Assembly: GCF_910592395.1 (NCBI RefSeq)
Contig: NC_088321.1
Coordinates: forward strand, 8,308,001 to 8,372,000
DNA from: Lineus longissimus
Lineage: Eukaryota; Nemertea; Pilidiophora; Heteronemertea; Lineidae
DNA length: 64,000 bases
Direction of reading: 5' to 3'
Made by a program: the position numbers and the translations under genes. Below the pieces are notes generated by a model. It ran no database searches and had not been told where the DNA came from. It saw only the letters and a program-made list of their open reading frames with translations. This document shows, in pieces, positions 1 through 12,627 of this stretch. The number at the start of each line of letters is the position of its first letter. Position 1 is the stretch's first letter.

Positions 1-1400
1 GTATTCAGTGTTTCTATTTTATTTAATACTGTAATATTGCTGAGGAGTGGGCTCCGCTTTTTCGGGTCTGTGCTGAGGGATGGAATTGACTTGACTGTGT
101 GCTGCCACTTAACACCTGTTTGGGTACTGTAGAACTCGCCTCCCCCCTTCCCCAGATCCTATGTCCCCACCCAGAGTCTGATGTTCAATGATAAAACACC
201 ACTGGTGCGCCTCCTTGCCCAACGACCGTGAGGACTCCAACCTCCACCGTTGTCGTCATACTTCTGCCGAGAGTGTCTTGCCCAAGGACCTATACTCCAA
301 ACTTCTGTCAAGTGTCTTGCCCAAAGACCCACATCACACAAACAACCGCACGCACTAATCGCATAAATTATTCAATTCATGACGTCATATGCAAATGAGA
401 CAAAAACCTCGTAGGAAAAAAAAATTGGCGGGCCGGAAACCACCCAAGTACATGATGCCCCCACTATAGCGAGGGCATAATAATGAAAGAAACGAAGACA
501 AGATATCCTACCTCTTTTGCCTATTATTATGCCCGGATGTTTAGGCTCTACCCATCGAGGCGGTAGTAGAAATCGGGTATTGTCGGGCTTGGGATCTTAT
601 TTGTGAGTGGATCCAGTAAACTGTATCCACTGGTTGTCGACAAAAGAGAAACGAAATAGTCCAAATATTGCGTGGCCATCGCTAGTAGACTGCTACATAA
701 AATCTCGGAGCTTCGAACTCAATGATTTAGATATGATAGAGATACGAAGACAATACTGACATAAACAGCGAGAGGCTGTGTCCTTAATTTTTTCGACAGT
801 TATGAGAAGTTGCTGATGGCAATGATTTAAGAGTTCTTTTCGAAGTTCGTTGTTCTTCTCCACATGTTCATATTTATCAGGTTTGCATTGAATACATTGT
901 CGTTATTTAATCGACTAATTCTGGGTATCATACGGTCCCTTGTTTTGTCCTCAGGATATCCAATATTTTCAATTCTGACCAACTACAACAAGTTTTATAA
1001 CATACTTAATTTTTGCAATCGTTAAAGAGATCCAGTCGTGGCACAAGTCTTTCTTTAGACGAGTTAAACGTGGTAAAAATAAATATATTGGTGATTACTT
1101 CTTATGCAGCTCATTGGCTACGTATACATAATCAACTACCTGAGGGGACCTCGAAACTGCCTACATTTTTCAATGGAAGCTTATTTCCGCCTTGGATTTA
1201 ACCGGGGCGTTCAAAACTCCCCATTTTCATAAGCGTTTCGCTATGTTTCCTTTAATGAGAATATCTCATTAGATGCCAATAACTGGTACATGTATATGAT
1301 ACCATAAGACACTACATGTAGTCCATGAAACGAAGACCACATACTTAATTGCTTACAAAAAAACTTAGTTCTCAACTGTAAGCGACAAAATATGGCGCTT
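1..1400. other. No gene seen
   Basis: Only short unsupported frames. A small inverted pair (AGGGCATAATAAT near 472 and ATTATTATGCCCGG near 522) is the only structure noticed. Confidence 0.5.
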
Positions 1401-2640
1401 TTCACGTCAATGTTGTTATCTAACTAGTTTTATAGAAATCAATGAATTCAAATTGACCGTTGATTTGTGTTATATCTAGTGCAGTGGTACGGATTTGGCC
1501 CGAATCAATGAGTGACCCGGGATGGCACTGCCCCAACACAAGTGTTATTGTTTTCGAAACGGGTCGTTGCTTGGAAACTATACGTTGATTTGTGATTTGT
1601 TGTTTTTTTATTCTAGTGTCGTCATTGGTCTGCATGGGGAGGAAAAAGAACTACACCTTCTGGTATCAATGTCTTGTTTTGTATTGCGCAACCCTCCATA
1701 CTGGTCACGGCAAGTCTCCATTGGTACCACAGCTCTCCCGGGCAATTTACGGGAATATCACGATGAAGCCCATTTAACTAGGCTAGAAACAGAGCTGAGG
1801 TACAAAGCATTGATAGAATGATAAATATAATTCAATATAAAAATATACTCCGAACATGCAGTATACATATATATAAATGTATCGGGTAACAAGTGCTTAA
1901 AAATTAATTTATGGTATTGATGTGACAGGCTGACAATGTTAGAATAGGCAGTTGTGTTAGTACATTTTCATCAGCCGAATGAAGCCGCATGCAATCGATC
2001 GGTTTGCCATGAACTCGATCAATAGATAAGTTCTGGAGTAGTGCTCATGGTAAACTTGTGCAGGCACATACCATTCTATCTTACGAGATGACTCAAAATC
2101 AGTGTACATTATGACAAAACACATGTAAGGTTTAAGCCAAACGGCGTTTGCAACAATATTGATACGATAAACCTCACCCATGTAAGTCGAAACAAGCTCT
2201 TAATGGGAAATGAACCATTTTCTAATCTTAAAAACCAAGAAACAAGTTAATAACAAACTAAACAAATTAAACAAATGTCAAAATAACAAACTAGTTATAA
2301 ACCCCATTAAATAAAAGTTGAATTATTAAAAAAGAAACATTTTAAGTCTTCTGGTAGTCAGGTTCAGATCGGGGTTATTGTCAGTAAAATCTGACTGATT
2401 TCAATCAAAACATGTCAACTTTTGACCACAAACTTCGAGATATTTGGAGTTTTTCAGATTTTTACCACGAAAGTAGTATTATAAACCTGCTATAAAGCTC
2501 GTTGTAGTTGGTCGAAATTGATAAGTACATGTAATGAATAGTCCATTAGATGACAACAAGTGAAACTATACGATACCCTTACATAGTACATTAAGCACCG
2601 ACAACTTACTGAACTGCTAATAAACCAAAAAAATATGCGA
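1400..2640. repeat. Ancient dispersed repeat, copy 1
   Basis: GGTCACGGCAAGTCTCC, CCACAGCTCTCCCGGGCAAT and ATGAAGCCCATTTAACTAGG recur with mismatches at 14870-15000, and the last also at 3590-3640. Short frames here are not conserved between copies, so I call no gene. Confidence 0.45.
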
Positions 2641-3545
2641 AAATGTGAAGAAGAAAAAAACATTTTTAACCTTTTTTAGTCAACTGAGATTGCTTTGAGA
2701 GTGAGAAATTAGAAATGTTGTAGAAGCTTTTTGGTCCGCCAAAAAATATGGCGCTAAAGTTGAGAAATAAAACAATTTTGTTGACATTTCATTTCTGGTC
2801 AACTGAAAAATATGGGGGTGAGACAAGGAAATTAAACATTTTTGGACGCCTCTTAGTCCTCCAAAAATATGGCTTTGAAGTTTAGTAATAAATATTTCTG
2901 TGGACATCTTTTTGTCCTCTGAGTAAAGAGAAATGAAACTGTATTTGGATATCTTTGGTACAGTTAAAAATATTGGTTTGAGACTGAAAAATAACGAGAC
3001 GTTTTTTTATCCACGGAAAATATGGCTGTGAGATTGAGAAATTAAACATTCTCTGAAGCTTTTTGGTTGTCAAAGATAATGGCTTCGAAGTTGAGAAATA
3101 AACTTTTCTGTGGACATTTTTTGTCCACTGAGTTTATTATGTGGCATTGAAATAGAGCAATTAAAAACATATTGGGGCACTAAAAAAAAAAGGGTGTGAA
3201 ACTAGGAAATTAAACATTTTCTAAAAGGTTTTAATTAAAGTCCTAGACAAAACATGGCTTTAGTTGAGAAATAGGAATTGCTGTGGACAATATTGTGGTC
3301 TACAATAAAGTAATGTCACATTGAAAGAGAGAAAAGAAGAAACATTTTTGTGGATACGTTTTGTGCACTGAAAAATATGGGTTTGGAAAAATAAACTTTT
3401 AGTCCACTGATTAATATGGCTTTGTGACTGAGAAGTTGAACATTTTCTGGATGCCTTTTTGCCCTCAAAGAAATATGGCTATGAAGTTGAGAAATATATT
3501 TTTTTGTATACATTTGCTGGTCCACTGAGAAAGATGGCTAGAAGA
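2640..3545. repeat. Left arm of degenerate inverted repeat, ~90-bp sub-units
   Basis: Sub-units resemble GTCCTCCAAAAATATGGCTT plus TGAAGTTGAGAAATAAA. They are tandem, AT-rich and diverged. Reverse-complement matches are in 6590-7290, e.g. GTGAAACTAGGAAATTAAAC here against CCTAGTCTCACACCC there. Confidence 0.55.
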
Positions 3546-3559
3546 TTAAAGATATATTG

Positions 3560-5800
3560 ACAATATGTATTTATGATTTACTGGACGCCATGATGAAGCC
3601 CACTTTAAGTCAGCTACCAACGCAGCTAAAATGCACTAAAAATTAGACATTGCGACAATAATTCAACGTTCACGTACGAGTTTCAGGGGCTTTGCAAAAA
3701 CTCCCGAATATGAATTGTTGACTAACATTGACGTGAACGATCCAAAAATTTAGACAATAGTGTTAGTAACTTTTGATTAGCTGCTAAAAACCAGCCCGCA
3801 CTTAAGCAGCGTGCATTCACAGATCAGTATGCAATTTGTTATAAAAACAAATGGTTTGCAATTACATGTATTTGCAAACTTGTGAGAGACACATACTGAA
3901 ATGACTCAGAATTAATGTACACGTCATGAAATATATTTCAAAATGCTAAGCAAACCGCATTTCAAACAATGTTAGTACGGTATACCATTCACCACTTAAA
4001 GGGGGACAATAGGCAGGAGTAAATTGGCCACCTTCGGGTGACTCATATGCACAGTAAGGGTACTGGGTCATGTTAGATTCAGCACTACATATACAAGCCA
4101 TTAGGCTAATATGGGTCGTCGCAACACGGGAAGGATGCACGGAATGTCACTAAAAAACGCATAAACCATCTCGAAATAATTCATTACATATTTCGACACT
4201 TTGACACGCATCTTTTTCTAGTGAACATACAGACCTATATCATCGCTTATTGTGACGAACTCGGATATCAGTCCGCTAGAGAAACCCGGCCCGAGAACAA
4301 CCCATTTACCGCCATTTCCTGGACACAGCACACCCTCGCCGTGCCAGGCTAATCATTCCACATTTTACTATGCTCCAATGATTATCCTGGCCCCAAATGT
4401 TTAATCACTATTACAAGAAAATTGTAATACTTTATCCAGCAAAAATATCGCATTTTCTCTCGATAGAAAATGACAAAATGTTTAGAAATTGAGATTCCAT
4501 TAAAAACATCCTTCATATTCGGTCAATTAGTACCCTTTTTGATAATGTTTGTCTGCACTATTTTGCGAAGGGCTACACACTTCGCGGCATGCGATTTGGA
4601 TATTGCCTGTTCACTCAGTCTGCAGCTAATCAACAAGCAGCCTGAGATTTGAATTTGTTGTGATTTCTTTGGCGTGCAAATTGGACACAGCAGACGGGCT
4701 AATCACGTGACATGGAGTCTGGAACATGTATAGGTCACGCCTGCTGATTTACAATCATTAACATTCAATTGTAGAAAGAATAAGGCGGCGCCGTCAGCTT
4801 GAATATACACACTCCGGATGCTAATTTTTGAGTTACACTCCGCCTCTGACAAAGTTGTAAACACGTCAGGAAATGGCGATCCCACGCTGACATTTAGCGA
4901 AAATTCCCAACTTCCATCGGTGATGATGAAATAATAACACAACGACACGGAGAGATACAGAAGTATGTATCTAATAAGAGTCTTAGTTACGTGATACGCG
5001 TGAGATATCTGATTGTCTGTGGTTTTGTTGGGTGAAATAAGCGATTTTATTGGGGCATGTTTTCGTGTGCGTGGTCACGTATACAGAATGGTGTTTTGCA
5101 TAGCATTCCCGATCGGCCGAAGCCACTGAGCTGAAACAAATCGATTCACCGCCTACACTTTTACTCCGATTTTGCTGAAATTTGGTGACAAAGAGGCTTG
5201 ATGTATTCCGCACAATTCGTAGGAAACGAATTTCGAAAATAATGATGAAAAATGTTTTTTCTAAGTAAAAATGGCCGTTGCTAGGCATGGTTGCTAGGCC
5301 ATGCTGCCACAGACATATCCACGGAAAAACTGACAATAAGGTTCTGCACTGCGTTAGCGACGACCCAATATTCATTGTACAAGCCTGAATAGTTTTGACG
5401 TACTGTGAGATGTTAAATGTTTGCCGAAACAAACACATCGATGAGAAAATGAACCATTTACAAGAAATTAGACTTCAAATTACAAAACTGTTAAAGGAGC
5501 ATTGGTATTATCAACAGCATTATTACCAGACTGTCGGCCGTCCCCTCCGTCACCTTCTATTCCACAGTCGGAGTTCCCATCATTAAATAACGGTTTAGTT
5601 CAAAACCAGGCAATTGGCATTTGGCAATGTCAATGTGCCAAACGACAACTGCACGACAGATTAGAGATATCCTACAGGGCACTTCAGGTAATTTCATTAA
5701 AGATGGATTGATGGACTCAACCAAGTCATACAGCAATGAGATAGTATAGTCCGGGAGCTGAGTGACTTTAGAAACCGTTTTCCTAATTTCTGTGATAACA
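3560..5800. other. Repeat-derived region, no gene
   Basis: Blocks such as GGACAATAGGCAGGAG, AGGGTACTGGGTCATGTTAG and TTGTACAAGCCTGAATAG belong to a dispersed family also seen at 17.7-18.4, 18.8-18.96 and 40.2 kb. A 151-codon minus frame at 4983-5438 overlaps these repeats and shows no domain. Confidence 0.4.
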
Positions 5801-6589
5801 ATTTCTTTTCAAGAATATTTCTTAATATCTAAGAGTCAAAGTTATCTGTGGACAATAAAGTGCTTTGTTCTTGAAATTTAATTCTCTCCTTCCATTTCGA
5901 AATCTTTTCCAAATTTCTCTGTGGACAATTTTAGTTCAAGAATATGTCAAAAAACATTTTAATCGAAATTCTCTGTGGAAATATTCGCTTTCAAATTTCT
6001 ATCTCTTCCCTTTTGAAATGTTTTTCGAAATTTTTCTGTAGACGATTTCATTAAGTACATATTCTACTCAACCTTCAATCATATCAAAGCTTCTTGCTTC
6101 TATTTCAAAATTGATTCCCAATTTTCTCTGCGGACAACTTCCGTTCAGGATGTTTCATAACGCATATTCCTATCAAATTTCAAAGCGCTTTCAAAGCGCT
6201 CTCTCTTCAATTTCAAACTCCCAAAATGTCAGTTCAATAATATTTCAAATAGAACTATCAGCAAAATTTTCGGTGTAGTACTATACACTCTTCAAATATC
6301 TCTCATCCACTTCAAAAAGTTTTTTTCCTATTTTCTCTGTGGACAATTTCAATTCAAAAACATTTCAAAAATTATTCTAATCAAACTTCTTTGTCGACAA
6401 AATCACCGTATAATGTATTCCCTCCATTTCAAAATTGATTCCTTATTTTCTCTGCGGACAATTTCGATAAAATTCTTATGAAACTTCTTTGTAGACGATT
6501 TCCAGTTCAATAACAAACTATAAGCAAAATTACTTGACTGTGGAGGCTCTTTAAAATTTTCTCTTCCGCAAAAGTCATATCACTTCTAT

Positions 6590-7290
6590 ACATCGAAATC
6601 CCTTGTCAACTTCCACTGCATTTTTGTCGATAGGAAAAAAATTACCGAATGTGCTCAATGCCATTTCTCTCAGTGGACGAAATCAATTTTTAAAATTTCC
6701 AAAAACATATTTGTTTGATATCGATGGCATGTTCCTCATTAGTGGACCAAAGAATGTCTACCAAAATGTCATATTTCTCAACTTTAAAGCCATATTTCTT
6801 TGAAGACCAAAAAGCGTCAATAAAATGTTTAATTACTCAGTCTCAAAGCGATATTTTTTAGTGGACTTAAGGACGTCCTTAAAAAAGTTTATTTTTCCAA
6901 ACTCATATTTTTTCAGGGCCAAACAAGTTTCGTCGAAATGCTTTTAATTTCTCTATTTCAACGCCACATTACAATGATCACTCAGTGTACCAAAAAATGT
7001 CCACAGAAATTGTATTTCTCAGCCTCAAAGCCATAGGACTAAAAAGCGTCCACGAAATGTTTGATATCCTAGTCTCACACCCATATTTTTTAGTGCCCAA
7101 AAATGTAACCAAAATGTTTTTAATTTCTCTATTCTTTTATTTCCGACTTCAAAGCAATTTTCCTTTGAGAATCAAAAGCGTTAACAAAACATAAAATTTC
7201 TCAGCCTCAAAACACAATTTTCCTGTACTTCCTGAGAAAATTAATTTTTCAATCTCAAACCCATATTTTTCAATGCACCAATAAAATTGC
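6590..7290. repeat. Right arm of the degenerate inverted repeat
   Basis: It reads as the opposite orientation of 2640-3545, with TCTCAGCCTCAAAGCCAT and TTTTTAGTGCCCAAAAATG. It ends ~60 bp before the LTR element. A related AT-rich stretch with CTCTGTGGACAATTTC motifs fills 5800-6590. Confidence 0.5.
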
Positions 7291-7348
7291 CACAACATGT
7301 TTCATTTCCATATTCACGTCTTGACCCTCAATGTACTGATATTGCTTA

Positions 7349-8030
7349 TGTCGGGGAGTAGATTTATCTCGTTTCAATTTAAACTGGGTCAACGTGGTCC
7401 TATCGTATTTTAAATAATTCCGTAATCTTAGGATAGAGGCGCTGCCTCTTTTTACAAATATGTGAAACTGGCGAGCACTGTGATTGGCTGATTGATTCAC
7501 ATTTTCACAAGTTCCTTTCCCGTCCCAATAAAAGGGCGCAACGGGGTTCTCGCAGGGGAGTCCGAAGCCGAATTTCACAGAAGAAAGACCGCAGTCGAGC
7601 CTTTGACAGTGCAGCGCACGTGTTTGAAGTGGGCGGAAGTTGCCCAGGTTCTTGTACTAAAATGCATCCATGTGGAGTTACGGATGTTTATCTTACTATG
7701 TCTTACACCTAGGATCTTGTACTATTAAATTTGTGTAGAGGGAGAAAAGTGTGATACTAAAGCCGAAGGCAGTGTAGCAGACGGAGTAGTCCTTGTTCGT
7801 GATTGTGTTACTTCAGACACTTGTCTCGTTATGAATTGTCTTCAGCTGGTTGCGACGTGGAATGGATAATGTCTCCCTAGGCTATCCCTCTCTGATGTGT
7901 TGGAGGACTCAGACTTGCACTTGCAGCACTGTATGGGTGTCTCTTACTAGATACCGTCGGATCCAAGTAGCATATGCTAGCTACTAAAGAAAACTCGACT
8001 CAATTCGAGGAGGTCACCTTTCCCGCGACA
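7349..8030 (+). repeat. 5' long terminal repeat
   Basis: Bounded by TGTCG and CGACA, a 5-bp inverted terminus. It contains TTCCCGTCCCAATAAAAGGG, where AATAAA could serve in polyadenylation. The longest frames in it (for example around 7492-7728) recur in the 3' LTR and are not genes. Confidence 0.85.
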
Positions 8031-8416
8031 AATGGTGGCAGCGGTGGGATGCTGCATATAGGCTAGTGCATGTCGAGATCGCGGCCTACTGATGTCAATG
8101 GATGTCTGTGACATGCTGATGGTGCTGTAGTGTATTGGTGTAGCAGTGGTGCTACTATCCTGTCCCCGTCTATGCTGTGTTCTTGGTGGACGGATGATGT
8201 CGGTCATCCATTCTAAGCTGATGATGTCAAGTTTCAAGCTCCTTTGATCAGTTGATCTGCTGATGCCGTACTACGACTAGACTGGTAGTGGTAGGCTGTA
8301 CTCTCTAACTCTGGTGGAGATGGTGTGCTGTGAAGTGGTACCAGTGCAGAGACTTAATTACTTTACTCAATTTGGTATTTAAAATCTTCTTTGTATTTTC
8401 TAATACATCGCATTTT

Positions 8417-9327
8417 TGTCCAACTTTAATTGTGGCAAGAGGGTTTATAAATTCCCATTACCAGCTATTGCGGGCCTAGCCAATTAAGCCAATTAGTGCA
8501 CCTGCTTAATTGGTCCTGGCAAGCCTAATGGAAAATGCATAGGAAATATCAATAAAGTTGGCTTTTTGGGCGGGGTGTAAAAATAATCCCAACTCCCGAC
8601 TTCTGACATAATTCTATATATGTCTAGGTATTTACTGGCAAAATTTGGAGTGATTTGGATGGAAATTCGATGTGTCCATCTATAGGTTGAAAATTTTGGT
8701 AAATCTGTAATGCTTCACTCGTAGCCCGTAGTGTAAATTCCTGAGAAAGTGGGTTTTGGGGGCTTTTCTAATGGCGCCAGCTCCGAAACTATACATTTGA
8801 TACAAACTCCCGACTTCAGACGTGGTTGATATAACTCTTAGGATTATATTCCCAAGATTTCAGCTTTATTGGAGAAAAATTCATAGTGTCCATAGGGGGG
8901 TTGAAAATTGGAGGATTTTCAATTTTTTTCCCAACAAATATGCGAAAAATATTACTTTCCACCTAGAATTAATCAAAATTTCGCAAACTATCATAAAGTA
9001 CTTCCTTGCAACAATCATTTGTGAAGCTTTCAAAACTTTTGGCTGATTTATTTGACCCTAAATCAGCAAAAACCAAACATTTTAGTGTTTGTATGCACCA
9101 ATGCACAGGAGGCTAATTGCCAGATTAATTCACACCTTTCCAATCTCAAACAATAGGAATGATGGAGTCTCCCTCTATTCAAAACAGAGTGTGCTAGGCC
9201 CGCAATAGCTGGTAATGCCGCTTTCCCCAAATTGGACCGGTGCTGAGGACCGTGTTCTGTGGATGAAGTGCTGGTAACCTCTCTCCACACTTGTATTTTA
9301 TAAATTGTGCCACAATTTTAGTTAGAC
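8417..9327. mobile_element. Inverted-repeat element nested inside the LTR retrotransposon
   Basis: CATTACCAGCTATTGCGGGC CTAGC near 8457-8481 recurs as its exact reverse complement near 9191-9215. Outer sequences also pair imperfectly (AATTGTGGCA near 8425 with TGCCACAATT near 9306). The interior has no gene. Edges are approximate. Confidence 0.5.
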
Positions 9328-9764
9328 CAGTGTTTTGCCATCATTTTAGAACGGTATAAAACCTGACCATCGTTGGTTGCTGTTCATTGAACTGCACTTC
9401 ATGTCGTCTGGTGTATCTATGGGTATTGAGTCACTGCCATCTTGATTTCATGTATGTCATGTATGTTGCACGCATCTTGGTGTTTTATTCAGGTTATTTT
9501 ACGGTTAAGGGTGCTTGCCTTACATTTTATTTGGAATAGTCCAGTCATTATTTTGATGCCTCACGGTTGTTAACCTTGGTTCAATTCAAATTTGGTGTTG
9601 CTCTGCTGCATTGGTGTTGTTCATTAATTTCTTAATTTGTCTTAGTCAGGCAACGGGCCTGTTAGTGTTATTGTAGTATAGCTTAGTACTAAAAACATTT
9701 AGTGAGAAAGTCTAGTGTAGACTATATGTTTATTTATTAAGTGGTATAATCTAAGACAGTAGTA

Positions 9765-10256
9765 ATGGATGCGGCACAACTAGCAGAGGCAAACCGTCAG
9801 TTAGCGGAGACTTTGGCTACGGCCTTGGGCAATCTTCGTCTGCGGCAAGCACCCACGGTAAAACTTTCAAAATTCTATGGCACACCCAAAAAACCTGGTG
9901 ATCCAACGTTAAGGGAATGGCTAGAGGAGGTGGATGTTTATGCGCGCCAGCTTGGTTAGGAGATTTTATGCCATCCTGAGGGTTTACGTAATGATTATGA
10001 TGGGGTGGTCCGAGTCTTGACTGCCAGTTTCGCCCCACCGGAGACTGTGTCATCGCTTAGTTCAGCTTTCCATGCAAGGGGTCAGCTTGAGTCCCTGTTG
10101 GATTTTAGTCGTGCATTAATGCGTCTGTATGGTAGAATGCGGGAAGCCGCTGCCGCTGTCGCTGGGGCTGAGCGAGATGCCATAGTCGTGTTGCGAAACA
10201 ACGCCGGAATAGAGGGAGGCACCGTAACCCCAACCGGTTGCCGAGATCTGTCTTAG
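9765..10256 (+). pseudogene. gag relic of the LTR element
   Basis: One frame reads MDAAQLAEANRQLAETLATA, KLSKFYGTPKKPGDPTLREW and LEEVDVYARQLG, then a TAG at 9957. It resumes in the same frame EILCHPEGLRNDYDGVVRVL, SFAPPETVSSLSSAFHARGQ and DFSRALMRLYGRMREAAA. The W-x2-E-x-D-x-Y and FSRAL-x2-LY patterns are those of capsid (retrotransposon gag) helices in Ty3/Gypsy-like elements. The segment between RQLG and EILCH looks shortened. No CCHC knuckle follows. Confidence 0.7.
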
Positions 10257-10536
10257 GACAATAAGCCACTTCTCAATTCATTCTTCCTGTTGCAGCCAGT
10301 AACATTCTTGTCTTTCACTCCTAGTACTGGTACTCATGTTGCTTTAGTTATTGGTAAATTTTGGCCAGGGCTGAGACGTTGGTTGTCTGTGAAATCATAG
10401 GGTGCTTCTTGCTGTCAGATCAGGTGATTTGTGGGATTTGCGAGCTTATAGAAGCTGGATCCTGGTTAAATTGTAAACATTGTGAGTGCCTCTGGCAAGA
10501 GCTCTGCTAGTAGGTAGCTCCATGCTTACAATTGGT

Positions 10537-10737
10537 TGACTTTGGGTGCCACCAACATTTGTCTCATAAGTAAAAATTGGTCGTGGACTTTGGGAGCCAC
10601 TAAAGCTGTCTGACAGATTTAAAGATTTTGGACTTTGGGAGCCAATAAATAGGTGTGGACTTTGGGAGCCACTGTGGACTTTGGGTGCCACTAAATCTGT
10701 CTGGTAGGATTGACCGTCGTGGACTTTGGGGGCCACT
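10537..10737 (+). repeat. Clustered ~18-bp motif GGACTTTGGGNGCCACT
   Basis: Six copies start near 10538, 10584, 10631, 10658, 10676 and 10721, with one more at ~11509. Spacing is irregular. The reverse complement (TGGCNCCCAAAGTCC) resembles the TGGCGCCCAA type of tRNA-primer site used by many LTR elements. Why it is multiplied inside the element is unknown. Confidence 0.55.
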
Positions 10738-12627
10738 ATACTTGATTGGCAGATGTCAACTGTCGTCAACTTTGGACATTGCTGGGTCTGACAGTTTCAG
10801 CATCAGGGACAGTAGATTTCGTAGATTTTGGAAGCCTTGACAATCTAAGATGAGTGCCACTATTGGGGGCAATAGTGCTGGTTAAAACAGGGAAGGGTTG
10901 ACATTGAAGTTATAAGACATATGAAGAATAGATAGCCTAGATTATAAGGGGGCTATTGGTGTTGACAAGAAGTTCTGTTGTTGTGTAAATTAGGAATCAT
11001 AGTTATTAAAGGGTTAATAATTTAGTATTTTTCCATTTTAAAGGGTTTAAAATGGTTCAGTATTTTTCAATGGGTATGTTTTATCCAAGTAGTCACTGAA
11101 GGAGTAATGTACAGTCAAATTTTGTGTAGTATTTGGAATGGTCCAAATTTGAATTGTACTACAGGTGACAGGAGGATGTTTTAAGGTAGAATTCAAATAT
11201 TAATAGTTGGTATGATTATTTGAGACTTCATTTTGTGAAATGTAAGTCCGTAGCTACAGGTTTTAGAGACTACTCTGTACGCCATAGTTGTGCGTGTAAG
11301 AACAGTGTAAAAAAAAAAAATTAGGAAAACAAACTCTGTCCCAATGGTCCAGTTTGGTAAAAATCTGGTAATTGGTCGATTCTGACTGGATGATAATTGG
11401 GATTTGCGAGCCTTTGCTGGGTCCCTGTCAGATACTGGGCGCGGAGTCCAGAAGCATGGTGGACATGCTACAGCGTGGCAGCACGCTAAAATCTGACATA
11501 GTATGGTGGACTTTGGGTGCCACTAAAGCATGTAGGACATGCTTAATATTATTTGGTTAGTGTTCAAAATTGCCATTTTGGTGTGCAGACTGGGACCAAT
11601 TGGACAGTGTTTGGAGTAAAGCAATTCGTTATCAAGATTGATAAGGAATCCTGATCATAAGGGGTTAATCAGGCAAGTTGTAAGCACTTCAAGTGGTCAT
11701 CATATTCTGGTATTTAGAATCAATCATTGAATTCGTTTTGTACTAAAGAAACAACTATTCGAAAATTCTGTAAGGTTGCAGAAATCCCAAGTCTGACGCT
11801 ATTCGGTAGCATTATTTATTTTAAGACTGGAGTTCTTGCGGCTTTCATTGTAACAAGCCTCTAATTTTAAGATTTTGGTGGTAATTTACCAACTCTTGGT
11901 TCGCACTGTTACTCAAATAGCTTTTATTTTGAAGCTAGGGTTGTTCGGGTTTTTGATATCAAAATACTTTGTAAAACTTAGTTAGGTCGCTGTTGCAATC
12001 GTCCAGTTTCCAAACTCTTCGCGCCACCAAATCATTAAAAAAATCCATGTAAAGTTGTATCATTTCAACTCGGAATTTTGTGGCAGTGATCTCATTGTGT
12101 TAATTTTATTTCTGAGATAGTTGCTTTAGGGGTAGATCTCATTGTTCCTTGGAAGCTTCAGCTCAATTTCACTGTTAAAATCACTGTAATAACTTCTTGG
12201 ATCTGCTCTCTGACCCTGACCTAGATTTGTGTAAACTCAAGTGGTTTTGGCAGTCTGCCCATTTTAATGTTATTGTTGGCTTCCTGGAAGTTGGCTCTGT
12301 GCCAAGTAGGTCAGCTACAATGTAGATTGTATAGTCCAGTCATTTTAAGAAACACAAAACTGTTCTGTCTAAAAGTATTTCATTTATTGTCAACTTTTGA
12401 AATGTAACTGAGTCGACTATACTGTAATAAATTGTTCTTGTTGTTGATAAATAACTCCTGCTCCTACAGCTTAGGTTTAAGTGGTAGGCCTTTGCACTTA
12501 ACTTGGTGCCATGTTTTATATAATTGTAAACTACGTGGACCCAGGGTTCTTTCGGTTTTCTTTTGGTATCATGCTGGTCTTTCTTTTGGTTACTTGAGGG
12601 CAAGTAACGGTCAAAAACTGGGGGAAT

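Noticed and set aside
4983-5438. 151-codon minus-strand frame
   Set aside because: Lies in dispersed repeat sequence; no domain, no splice partners.
7492-7728. 78-codon frame repeated at 12771-13148
   Set aside because: Both lie in the LTRs and are conserved only because the LTRs are.
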